Below are positions 57,030-64,000 of a stretch of 64,000 nucleotides of DNA, one piece after another. The translations under genes were made by a program, and so were the position numbers. The DNA is from Alkalicoccobacillus murimartini (lineage in GTDB: Bacteria; Bacillota; Bacilli; Bacillales; Bacillaceae_D). The notes beneath the pieces are model-generated. The model was not told the origin of the DNA. It saw nothing but the letters and a program-made list of their open reading frames with translations, and did not search any database. The first letter of the stretch is position 1. Each line of letters begins with the position of its first letter. The DNA lies in the NCBI RefSeq assembly GCF_030813245.1, contig NZ_JAUSUA010000009.1, forward strand, positions 1-64,000, written 5' to 3'.

Positions 57030-57730
57030 GTCGATGCTTGCTCCTTTTCAACTTTTTTGGCTTTTCTGCTAATGCGAGTGTTCATACGTTTCTCTGCATA
57101 ACCAACAAGCAGAGAGGACGGATAACTTAGGAGAAGGAATAACAGACCAACGATCGTATAAACCTCTGTATATTGGAAGTTTGATGCACCAATTTCACGA
57201 GCGGCTGCTAGCATCTCATAAACAGAGATAGCCATTAACAATGGAGTTTCTTTAAATAAGACAATTAAGTAGTTCCCCATCATAGGAATAACAGGTGGAA
57301 TGGCCTGTGGCAAGATAATATTAACCCACGTCTTTGTTCGGCCGAAATTCAAGGCGCGACCAGCTTCCCATTGCCCTTTAGGAACCGAATTAATTCCTGA
57401 TCGATAGATTTCAGATAAGTAGGTAGCATAGTGAATACCAAGTGTGGCAACACCTGCTGTAACGGCACTCATAGAGACACCTACTACTGGAATTTGTGGC
57501 CATGCATAATAAACAAAAAACAATTGAACAAGAGGAGGTGTACTCCTGACGAATTGTACAAAACCATATACCGCCCAAGATAGTGGCTTAAATGATGAGC
57601 GACCTAGAAGAGTCAGTACTAAACCAAAAGTAACTGAAACGGCATACGCTCCTAGTGTAATTCCGAGTGTCACAAACATTGCTCTAAAAATAACTGGGAA
57701 GGAATCTACAACTACCTGCCAATCGATCAT
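57026..57730 (-). CDS. ehuD: Ectoine/hydroxyectoine-type ABC transporter permease EhuD
   Basis: A 234-residue HisM-type permease with five hydrophobic segments. The EAA loop is EAGRALNFGRTKTWVNIILPQAIPP. It overlaps ehuC and ehuA by 4 nt each (ATGA), a sign of tight coupling. With EhuC it forms the membrane channel. Confidence 0.82.
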   Translation of the reverse strand: MIDWQVVVDSFPVIFRAMFVTLGITLGAYAVSVTFGLVLTLLGRSSFKPLSWAVYGFVQFVRSTPPLVQLFFVYYAWPQIPVVGVSMSAVTAGVATLGIHYATYLSEIYRSGINSVPKGQWEAGRALNFGRTKTWVNIILPQAIPPVIPMMGNYLIVLFKETPLLMAISVYEMLAAAREIGASNFQYTEVYTIVGLLFLLLSYPSSLLVGYAEKRMNTRISRKAKKVEKEQAST

Positions 57731-58383
57731 GTGCTAGCCACCCCCCGTGATGCTCTTTTCTCGAAGTATTTTGAGAGAAGGATAAGAGGTAACGCAACTA
57801 AGAAATACATGACTAGTAAGATTGCAAAAACGGGTAGTGCGAGACTGATATCAGCCCCTCTTAAATTCTGTCCCCAATACATCATGTCCTGCAACGTAAT
57901 TAAAGCAACGAGAGAGGTACCTTTTAATAATTCAATCGAGTTATTTGTTAAGCCAGGAATCATTGTTCGAAATGCCTGTGGCAAGATCAACCGGAACATC
58001 TGTTGCCTACTAGACATATTTAAAGCAATCCCTGCTTCTGTCTGTCCCTTTGGTACGGAAAGAATTGAACTTCTGACAATCTCTGATCCGTATGCTCCGT
58101 AATTCAGACCTAATGTTATGACCCCGGCAAGAAAAGGGTCTAAACGAATACCAAATGCTTCTGGTAACACATAGTACAACCAAAACAGTTGGATGAGTAA
58201 GGAGGTACCTCTAAAAAATTCTACATAAATCAATGTACCAACGCGAACAAATTTATACTTCGATACTCTAGATATTCCTGCAATAAAAGCAATGGTGAAG
58301 GCAAGAGCGGTTGCCGTTAAGAGAAGTGAAATGGTTGTTGGCAATCCTCGCATTAGTACTTGTACAATGTCCATTGTGCTCAA
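57727..58383 (-). CDS. ehuC: Ectoine/hydroxyectoine-type ABC transporter permease EhuC
   Basis: A 218-residue permease. The EAA loop is EAGIALNMSSRQQMFRLILPQAF, and five segments are seen. I choose TTG at 58383 because TTAGGAG lies 8 nt upstream; an ATG 9 nt further in is possible, and the longest reading to 58431 has no ribosome binding site. Confidence 0.82.
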   Translation of the reverse strand: MSTMDIVQVLMRGLPTTISLLLTATALAFTIAFIAGISRVSKYKFVRVGTLIYVEFFRGTSLLIQLFWLYYVLPEAFGIRLDPFLAGVITLGLNYGAYGSEIVRSSILSVPKGQTEAGIALNMSSRQQMFRLILPQAFRTMIPGLTNNSIELLKGTSLVALITLQDMMYWGQNLRGADISLALPVFAILLVMYFLVALPLILLSKYFEKRASRGVAST

Positions 58384-58509
58384 TTGGTTCACTCCTAACG
58401 GTTCAATTAAACAAAAACAGGGATATCTCATAGCAGCCGACCTGTGAAAAACGGCTTCTAAGTGGTAGAGACATCCCTCTTAATCAAAGCTATAAAGCTA
58501 ATTATTGTG

Positions 58510-59370
58510 TTATCCTGCGCAAAGCTCTTCCGTTGTTACATCCGTAACCATATTATCTTCCGTAAAACCAAACGGTTCCATAATCTCTAATACACGTCCG
58601 GATTCTTTTAATTCTTCTAGCTTTTCATTGTAGGCATCTCTTAGATCTTCATCATCTGGGTGAAAAACAGCTGCTCCATAACCATAAACCTCTTCGCCAT
58701 CAATGACAGGCTGTTCGAAGTCTTCAACAATTTCAATGTTATCATTATCTTGATCTTCTAAAGCTGTACGAAGGGTAAGATCAGTCATAGTGATAGAATC
58801 TGTTCGACCTGAAGTTAAAGCAGAGATGTTATCTGTAATACTAGATACTTGATCAATTTGTGATTCATCGACGCCCATCGCACGTAAATATTCTAATTCA
58901 ATTGCACCAGACATCACTGTAACCGTTAAGTCTGGATTATCAGCTAAGTCTTGGTAGCTTTTAATGTCATGTGGATTACCAGGTGCTACGGCTAGTCCTT
59001 CTCCAATTCGATAGTCAGGCTGTGAGAAAATGGCATTCTCACAACGTTCAGGAGTGACATAGACGCCTGCTGTAACAGCATCAAAGTTACGGGAATTTAC
59101 TCCATTAATAAGTGCATCAAACTCAACGACCGTACCTTCTAATTCATCTACACCAAGTTCCTCAAAGACAGCTCTTGCAACTTCTACTGAAGCTCCAGTT
59201 ACTCCGCCATCACTTTCTTCATAACCATAAGGGCGTTCGTTCGCTACTCCTACAGTTACTTTACCTTCATCTTGGATATTCTCAAGGGTGTCTCCACCTA
59301 CGCTTGAACAAGCACCAAGTAAAACAACAGATAGTAAACCTGTACATATGTATCCTAATTTCCTTTTCAA
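58510..59370 (-). CDS. ehuB: Ectoine/hydroxyectoine-binding lipoprotein EhuB
   Basis: A 286-residue family 3 binding protein. Signal peptide with lipobox LGAC (residues 17-20). The features VGVANERPYGYEE, AGVYVTPERCENAIFSQPDY and VAPGNPHDIKSYQDLADNP are those of EhuB, which binds ectoine and hydroxyectoine in Sinorhizobium. The protein is rich in Asp and Glu, as expected in saline or alkaline habitats. TTG start with GAAGGGG upstream. It may import these solutes as osmoprotectants or nutrients. No ectoine synthesis or breakdown genes are in the window. Confidence 0.82.
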   Translation of the reverse strand: MKRKLGYICTGLLSVVLLGACSSVGGDTLENIQDEGKVTVGVANERPYGYEESDGGVTGASVEVARAVFEELGVDELEGTVVEFDALINGVNSRNFDAVTAGVYVTPERCENAIFSQPDYRIGEGLAVAPGNPHDIKSYQDLADNPDLTVTVMSGAIELEYLRAMGVDESQIDQVSSITDNISALTSGRTDSITMTDLTLRTALEDQDNDNIEIVEDFEQPVIDGEEVYGYGAAVFHPDDEDLRDAYNEKLEELKESGRVLEIMEPFGFTEDNMVTDVTTEELCAG

Positions 59371-59747
59371 AAAACCAACCCCTTCTAATTTGGTATAAAT
59401 GTAAAAAATAATATCTCTATGTTATATTTTTCACGATTTGCACTATATTAGCGTATCAAAAGCGTTATCCTATGACAAAACGTCTGAGGTGGCATATAAG
59501 CCTACCATTGGGCTTGAAAGAGTGTGAGAAGAGGAAGAGGTGCGTTGTTCATAGATTAATAGCGAGAAAACGACCGAATCGTCTGAATTGCGTCACGAAC
59601 ATAAGCAAAAAAAAGAGCGATTTCAAAACGTTAAAACTATAATACCCGCTGCTTTAAATAGGTAAACCACTTTTTTATATTTTTTTCTTGCTGATGATTT
59701 CGACCAAGGGGTAAAGTAGAGCTATTGATAAAAAAGGATGATGTGAC
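59371..59747. other. Intergenic region between divergent ehuB and MFS genes
   Basis: A 377-bp AT-rich stretch with no ORF that has a ribosome binding site. It must hold the promoters of both divergent genes, but no site was clear enough to name. Confidence 0.4.
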
Positions 59748-60968
59748 ATGAACCAAATAGATGAAGCAACTCAAAAACGATCCATTCCATTTTTAAGGAC
59801 ATTATTAATCTTAGGAAGCTTAGCTGCATTTGGTCCATTAACCATTGATATGTATCTTCCTGCTTTCCCACAGATCGAACAGGATTTCGTCACAAGTGCT
59901 TCATTTACACAGCTTAGTCTTACGGCTTGTCTCTTAGGGCTTGCTCTTGGTCAAATCATTGTTGGTCCAATTAGTGATGTTCGTGGTAGGAAAGGGCCAC
60001 TAGTCATTGCACTCGTTGCATATATTATTTCTTCTATATTATGTGCTCTATCTCCTTCTATATGGATGCTAATCATACTGCGTTTTATTCAAGGACTAGC
60101 TGGTGCAGCGGGAATTGTATTATCAAGGGCGAGTATTCGAGATTTATACTCTGGAGCGGAGTTAACAAAGTTTTTTGCAATGCTAATGCTGATTACTGGT
60201 ACCGCGCCAATATTGGCTCCAGTTGTTGGGGGACAGTTGCTCCAGTGGATGCCGTGGCAGGGAGTATTTTTTGTTTTAGCAGGTATTGGAATGATCGTGA
60301 TGATCTCTGTCATTCTTGGACTTCCAGATACATTAGCCCCTGAAAATCGTTCAACAGGCGGGTTGCAAGAGTTAGCTCAAACATTTAAAGGGCTCGTACG
60401 GAACAAGCTTTTTATCGGTTATGCTGCTACTCAAGGACTTGTAGGTGCAGGGATGTTTTCATATATCTCAGGTTCTTCTTTTGTTCTTCAAAATGTATAT
60501 GATGTAAGTGCGCAAACCTATGGGTATCTTTTTGCGGTGAACGGTGCAGGATTGATTCTTGCATCGCAAGCGACCGGGCGCCTGGCCGGTCGTTTTGGAG
60601 AGAAGCGCTTACTTGCTGTGGGTTTAATGATAGCAACAATTGGCGCGTTTATTTTACTTCTCGCTGTCTTGTTTACCAACCAGTTAATTCTAGTGATGAT
60701 TGGCTTGTTTCTCGCTGTTTCGAGTGTAGGTATTGTTGGGCCATCTTGCTTCTCGTTGGCAATGCGGGATCAGCAAAAAAGTGCAGGAAGTGCAGCGGCA
60801 CTCCTAGGGCTTATGCAGTACATCATAGGTGCTGCAGCAGCACCGTTTGTGGGCATTGCGGGAAGTTCAACTGCTCTTCCCATGGCGATTATTATTCTGA
60901 TATGCGAGATAGGGGCGGTTATCGTTTTTCTGAGTTTAGTTAGAACAAATCAATCAGTTGATGCTTAG
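59748..60968 (+). CDS. Bcr/CflA-family drug-resistance MFS exporter
   Basis: A 406-residue major facilitator with 12 segments. PLTIDMYLPAFPQIEQDF at segment 1 and GPISDVRGRKGPLVIAL at the loop 2-3 motif are hallmarks of the Bcr/CflA (DHA1) group, which exports bicyclomycin, chloramphenicol or other solutes. AAAAGGATG lies before the ATG. Substrate unknown. Confidence 0.9.
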   Translation: MNQIDEATQKRSIPFLRTLLILGSLAAFGPLTIDMYLPAFPQIEQDFVTSASFTQLSLTACLLGLALGQIIVGPISDVRGRKGPLVIALVAYIISSILCALSPSIWMLIILRFIQGLAGAAGIVLSRASIRDLYSGAELTKFFAMLMLITGTAPILAPVVGGQLLQWMPWQGVFFVLAGIGMIVMISVILGLPDTLAPENRSTGGLQELAQTFKGLVRNKLFIGYAATQGLVGAGMFSYISGSSFVLQNVYDVSAQTYGYLFAVNGAGLILASQATGRLAGRFGEKRLLAVGLMIATIGAFILLLAVLFTNQLILVMIGLFLAVSSVGIVGPSCFSLAMRDQQKSAGSAAALLGLMQYIIGAAAAPFVGIAGSSTALPMAIIILICEIGAVIVFLSLVRTNQSVDA

Positions 60969-61027
60969 GTAGGACAGCATACATTCTTCATTTTGTTGCT
61001 GCATAAGATGCAGTAGGAGGGATGTTT

Positions 61028-61366
61028 ATGCCGACTCGGTCCATAACTGTGAAGCAATCTACTCATCAGCTGACTTTGTTTGAAGACGGCCAGGTGTCGA
61101 AAACATATCCAGTTGCCTTAGGAAAGCTGGCTACAACGACGCCGTATGGTCAATTTACGATTGTAAATAAACAAGTAAATCCTGGAGGACCATTTGGTGC
61201 CTTTTGGATGGGTTTGTCAAAACCGCATTATGGGATTCATGGTACAAATGATCCCTCTTCCATAGGCAAGTCAGTCTCACATGGCTGTATCAGAATGTAC
61301 AACAATGATGTTCTAGAGCTATCTAAGCTCGTCTCTATTGGTACACCCGTCTCTATTATTCCTTAA
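61028..61366 (+). CDS. L,D-transpeptidase (YkuD domain)
   Basis: A 112-residue minimal YkuD catalytic domain without signal peptide or LysM part. The active-site motif [20 protein letters not shown] (about residues 76-95) keeps the His and Cys. Such enzymes cross-link or anchor to meso-diaminopimelate in peptidoglycan, and small cytoplasmic-type members occur in spores. The second ATG (61028) is chosen because AGGAGG then lies 7 nt upstream. Confidence 0.9.
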   Translation: MPTRSITVKQSTHQLTLFEDGQVSKTYPVALGKLATTTPYGQFTIVNKQVNPGGPFGAFWMGLSKPHYGIHGTNDPSSIGKSVSHGCIRMYNNDVLELSKLVSIGTPVSIIP

Positions 61367-61533
61367 TTTTTCTATGCCTGACCTCAGGTAAGTGCCCCAT
61401 TTTCGGGAGAGAAAGCGCAGAACTAGAATTCGGATCATCTCTAAACCCACCTTTGCTAACTCGCAGCGTAGACTCATCAGTGTCCACAATAATTAAAGTA
61501 AATTTCTATGGAACTCTTTCATTCTAATCATAT

Positions 61534-61582
61534 AAAAAGGGCCTAACAATGATGTGTCAGACAACATTATGGTTAGGCCCTA
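61534..61582 (-). terminator. Minus-strand terminator with no matching gene
   Basis: AGGGCCTAAC (61539-61548) pairs with GTTAGGCCCT (61573-61582), with further ACAATGATGT/ACAACATTAT pairing. Only the minus strand has a T-run after it (A run at 61535-61539). The region 61583-61748 contains no convincing minus-strand ORF. The stretch 61367-61533 holds nothing recognised. Confidence 0.7.
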
Positions 61583-61748
61583 CATTCTGTCCTAGCTTCA
61601 TTTTGTTTTACTATCGTTTATGTCATGGCACTATGCACTTTTCATAAAATGATGATGCCCTTAAAGTTGATCAATCCGTTTTAAGGATGATTTCGAAGGG
61701 TACATATAAGAATAGATGAGTATATTTCTGCATGAGGAGATGAAATGA

Positions 61749-62555
61749 ATGGGGCATTATATAGAAGTTGAGCCGAATGTGAACGTGTATGTAGAGGACG
61801 TAGGTGAAGGAAAGCCGATCGTTTTTATTCATGGATGGCCAGTCAGTCACAAAATGTTTGAGTATCAACAAATAGAGTTACCAAAGCACGGGTACAGATT
61901 CATAGGCATAGACCTTAGAGGATACGGCAAATCGGATGCGCCGTGGTCGGGGTATGATTATGACACGATAGCAGCAGATGTCCACGCAGTTGTGACAAAG
62001 CTTGAGTTAAAAGATGCAGCACTAGCTGGTTTTTCAATGGGCGGACCGATTGCCATTCGCTACTTGGCTAAATACAAAGAAAATCCAATTTCCAACTTAA
62101 TTCTCTTAGGTGCTGCGGCTCCTATCTTTACGCAAAGGGATGAATACCCACATGGTCTTGAGAAGTCTGGAGTCGATGATATTATATCGAACTTGAAGAA
62201 GGATCGTCCGGCGATGCTAAAAGATTTTGGTGGGATGTTCTTTCATCAAGACATGTCTGAAGCGTTTAACGATTGGTTCTTACGACTCGGTTTGACTGCT
62301 ACACCGCATGCAACGATTCATTCAGCGGAAGCATTACGAGATGAAGATGGACGAGCTGATTTAGCAAGTGTCCATGTGCCAACTTTAATCCTTCATGGTA
62401 AGAATGATGAGATTTGTCCATTTGAGTTTACAACATTTTTGAATGAAGGCATTGCTGAATCAAAGGTCGTTCCTTTTGAAAATAGTGGGCATGGTCTAGT
62501 TTTTGAAGAAAAAGAGAAAGTAAATCATGAAATTGTCCAATTCTTAAAAGGTTAA
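61749..62555 (+). CDS. Alpha/beta-hydrolase (esterase/non-heme haloperoxidase-like)
   Basis: A 268-residue alpha/beta hydrolase. The oxyanion-hole motif FIHGWP (about residues 27-32), nucleophile GFSMGG (Ser near 97), acid in LILHGKNDEICP (about 216) and His in NSGHGL (about 247) form the triad. Closest in style to esterases and cofactor-free haloperoxidases. GAGGAG lies 9 nt before the ATG. Substrate not known. Confidence 0.9.
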   Translation: MGHYIEVEPNVNVYVEDVGEGKPIVFIHGWPVSHKMFEYQQIELPKHGYRFIGIDLRGYGKSDAPWSGYDYDTIAADVHAVVTKLELKDAALAGFSMGGPIAIRYLAKYKENPISNLILLGAAAPIFTQRDEYPHGLEKSGVDDIISNLKKDRPAMLKDFGGMFFHQDMSEAFNDWFLRLGLTATPHATIHSAEALRDEDGRADLASVHVPTLILHGKNDEICPFEFTTFLNEGIAESKVVPFENSGHGLVFEEKEKVNHEIVQFLKG

Positions 62556-62571
62556 AGATAAACGTTGTAGT

Positions 62572-62602
62572 AAGCTGTTCGCTTTCGGGCGACAGCTTTT
62601 CT
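62572..62602 (+). terminator. Terminator after the hydrolase
   Basis: AAGCTGTTCGC (62572-62582) pairs with GCGACAGCTT (62589-62598) with one bulge, then TTT. It isolates the yabP promoter from the inserted block. Confidence 0.78.
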
Positions 62603-62628
62603 GCGCGTATATAGTGCGTGATGGCTTG

Positions 62629-62657
62629 TTCTATTTCTCCGCCAACAAACATATTCT
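62629..62657 (+). promoter_or_regulatory. Putative sigma-E promoter of yabP
   Basis: TTCTATT (62629-62635), 14 bp, CATATTCT (62650-62657) fit the sigma E pattern kmATATT-N14-CATACAnT with a few mismatches. yabP and yabQ are sigma E genes in B. subtilis. Confidence 0.5.
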
Positions 62658-62689
62658 TAAGTACTAAAGTTGTTGGAGGAGGAATCGGG

Positions 62690-62998
62690 ATGGACCAGTT
62701 TGAATTTGGGGCACCGATGGGAAGAGCGAGTGAAACAAAGGATCATGATGTAACCTTAATTGGTCGTAAGCAGCTTGATATTACAGGAGTAAAACAGGTA
62801 GAAAGCTTTGATAACGAAGAGTTCTTGATGGAGACAACGATGGGCTTTCTTTCTGTACGAGGTCAAAACCTTCACATGAAAAACTTGAATGTGGAGCAAG
62901 GATTTGTCTCTATAGAAGGAAAGATTCATGATATGATTTACTTAGATCAGAATCAACAGGATAAATCTAAAGGATTTTTAGGGAAGTTATTTAAGTGA
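62690..62998 (+). CDS. yabP: Sporulation protein YabP
   Basis: A 102-residue YabP, a mother-cell protein needed for spore cortex formation in B. subtilis. The block LDITGVKQVESFDNEEFLMET (about residues 26-46) and FLSVRGQNLHMKNL are diagnostic. ATG 62690 has AGGAGG 7 nt upstream and an upstream in-frame extension is rejected. It overlaps yabQ by 4 nt. Here the inserted block ends and synteny with B. subtilis resumes. Confidence 0.94.
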   Translation: MDQFEFGAPMGRASETKDHDVTLIGRKQLDITGVKQVESFDNEEFLMETTMGFLSVRGQNLHMKNLNVEQGFVSIEGKIHDMIYLDQNQQDKSKGFLGKLFK

Positions 62999-63582
62999 GT
63001 TTGACCATACAGCTCCAGACCATGTTGTCGATGATTACAATGGGGGTATGGCTGGGGGCTTCTCTTGATACGTATGGGAAGCTTCTTTATCAGCCTCGTT
63101 CATTTAGCTGGATTGTGGCAATTCGAGATTTTTTGTTTTGGTGTATCCAAGCCCTACTTGTATTTTATGTGCTGTACCAATCAAATTTGGGCGAGTTAAG
63201 ATTTTATGTGTTTGCAGCATTACTTTGTGGTTATGCTGTCTATCGATCACTTTTGCAAACGGTCTATAATTATGTACTGGACAGGCTTATTGCTTTTGTA
63301 CTCAGCATCATTCGTTTCATTAAAAAAAGCGTATATTACATTATCGTTAAGCCGATCAAATGGATATTGAATCTAGCTCTAAGCTTTTGTATGATAGTAT
63401 TAACTATAGTTTGGAAGATTTGTCTAGTCCTAAGCTCAGTTGTATGGAAGCCATTATGGTGGTTGTTTCGACCGATAGCAAGATGGATCGGTGGGACAAA
63501 ACAGTGGCAGAAGGTCATGCCTTTTTTGACGAAAATAAAGGAGGTTGGCCGATCTGTATGGAAAAAGAAAGACAAGAGGTGA
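62995..63582 (+). CDS. yabQ: Sporulation membrane protein YabQ
   Basis: A 195-residue membrane protein with about four hydrophobic segments in the first half and one or two near residues 115-150, then a basic tail. YabQ is required for cortex formation with YabP. The start is GTG overlapping the yabP stop. Typical are the early GVWLGASLDTYGKLL and the central FVLYQSNLGELRFYVF. Confidence 0.9.
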   Translation: MSLTIQLQTMLSMITMGVWLGASLDTYGKLLYQPRSFSWIVAIRDFLFWCIQALLVFYVLYQSNLGELRFYVFAALLCGYAVYRSLLQTVYNYVLDRLIAFVLSIIRFIKKSVYYIIVKPIKWILNLALSFCMIVLTIVWKICLVLSSVVWKPLWWLFRPIARWIGGTKQWQKVMPFLTKIKEVGRSVWKKKDKR

Positions 63583-63588
63583 TCAGGG

Positions 63589-63966
63589 ATGGCCAACAAG
63601 CAACCTACCATAAGGGAATTAGATTCTGCCTATATTAAGCAACGTGAGCAAGAAAAGCAACTACAGCTTAAAAGGCGTAAAGGGTTAATTAGGCGTTTAA
63701 GTGCTCTTGGCATTATAGGTTTGGTCTTACTAGGCATTATCTCCGCTACGTTAATTGCGCAAGCCTCAGCTATTAACGAGAAAAAGGAAGAACAAGCCAC
63801 TCTAAAAGAAGAGGAAGAAGCGCTTGTTGCAGAGCAAGAGAGATTAGAACAGGAGATTGAGAATTACAATAATCCTGATTACATAGGAGAAGTACTCAGG
63901 AGAGACTACTTTTTGACACGTCCTGGAGAAACTTTATATAAATTACCAGAATCATCATCGGATTGA
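63589..63966 (+). CDS. divIC: Cell-division protein DivIC
   Basis: A 125-residue bitopic division protein of the FtsB/DivIC family: a basic cytoplasmic N-terminus (about 1-38), one transmembrane helix (about 39-58), a coiled coil (about 60-90) and a C-terminal NPDYIGEVLRRDYFLTRPGE typical of DivIC. It forms a complex with DivIB and FtsL at the septum. AGAGGTGAT precedes the ATG. Confidence 0.95.
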   Translation: MANKQPTIRELDSAYIKQREQEKQLQLKRRKGLIRRLSALGIIGLVLLGIISATLIAQASAINEKKEEQATLKEEEEALVAEQERLEQEIENYNNPDYIGEVLRRDYFLTRPGETLYKLPESSSD

Positions 63967-63992
63967 CACCTTTTTTTGCTTTCGGGTATACT
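63963..63992 (+). promoter_or_regulatory. Putative sigma-A promoter at the window end
   Basis: TTGACA (63963-63968), 18 bp, TATACT (63987-63992), overlapping the divIC stop. It should drive the next gene beyond the window (yabR in B. subtilis). Confidence 0.7.
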
Positions 63993-64000
63993 ATAATTCA

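Noticed and set aside
61671-61871. Minus-strand 66-codon ORF as the gene served by the orphan terminator
   Set aside because: Overlaps the start of the alpha/beta hydrolase gene, lacks a ribosome binding site and looks random in composition.

Overview
The window is a near-origin chromosomal segment of an endospore-forming Bacillaceae bacterium. The evidence is almost unbroken synteny with the classic Bacillus subtilis block rrn - csfB - yaaO - tmk - darA - holB - ricT - yabA - yabB - yazA - rsmI - abrB - metS - tatD - yabE - rnmV - ksgA - yabG - veg - sspF - ispE - purR - yabJ - spoVG - glmU - prs - ctc - pth - fin - mfd - spoVT - yabM - yabN - rqcP - yabP - yabQ - divIC, together with sporulation genes and AGGAGG-type ribosome binding sites. 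An ectoine/hydroxyectoine-type uptake operon and very acidic extracytoplasmic proteins suggest a salt- or alkali-adapted relative, but the genus cannot be fixed from the sequence.

Layout. 1-0.5 kb: the 3' end of a 5S rRNA, the rrn terminator and a non-coding array of helically phased TACCAAG heptamers. 0.5-7.4 kb: csfB, then a co-directional DNA-replication, nucleotide and rRNA-modification cluster (yaaO to rsmI). 7.5-13.3 kb: abrB, an inserted NurA/HerA nuclease-translocase pair, and metS behind a T-box leader. 13.4-24.6 kb: an insertion relative to B. subtilis between metS and tatD, nearly all on the minus strand (CNNM-type transporter; TetR-led oligopeptide ABC operon ending in an unknown protein; aldo/keto reductase; Fur-boxed siderophore-binding lipoprotein; acyl-CoA dehydrogenase-like flavoprotein). 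24.8-47.1 kb: the conserved block from tatD to rqcP, with a second phased array after tatD, an unannotated 30-codon gene behind sspF, and a MurG paralogue next to spoVT. 47.1-62.6 kb: a second insertion of about 15.5 kb separating rqcP (yabO) from yabP. It carries HAD, Nudix and histidine phosphatases, a YitT-family protein, an AsnC regulator, an M3 peptidase, an aromatic-acid-type MFS carrier, a ferredoxin-NADP reductase behind a Fur box, a DUF1540 gene, a VTT-domain membrane protein, ehuBCDA, a Bcr/CflA exporter, an L,D-transpeptidase and an alpha/beta hydrolase. 62.6-64 kb: the conserved block resumes with yabP, yabQ and divIC.

How the genes work together. The conserved parts mix growth functions (dTMP kinase, clamp-loader subunit, rRNA methyltransferases, 5S maturation, Met-tRNA synthetase, cell-wall precursor and PRPP synthesis, transcription-repair coupling, ribosome rescue) with forespore and mother-cell genes (csfB, fin, sspF, yabG, spoVG, spoVT, yabP, yabQ). 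Promoter-like sequences consistent with sigma F, G, E, K, H and B precede the expected genes. Three sigma-F-like sites share the same layout (GTWTR-N15-nine bases ending ATACT), and one of them drives the unannotated 30-codon gene.

The most unusual structure is the pair of TACCAAG arrays (101-342 and 25612-25801). Degenerate heptamers recur every 20 or 21 bp, and once at 30 bp, which places them on one face of the DNA helix. I do not recognise this as any described element. No CRISPR array, tRNA gene, prophage or intact insertion sequence was seen.
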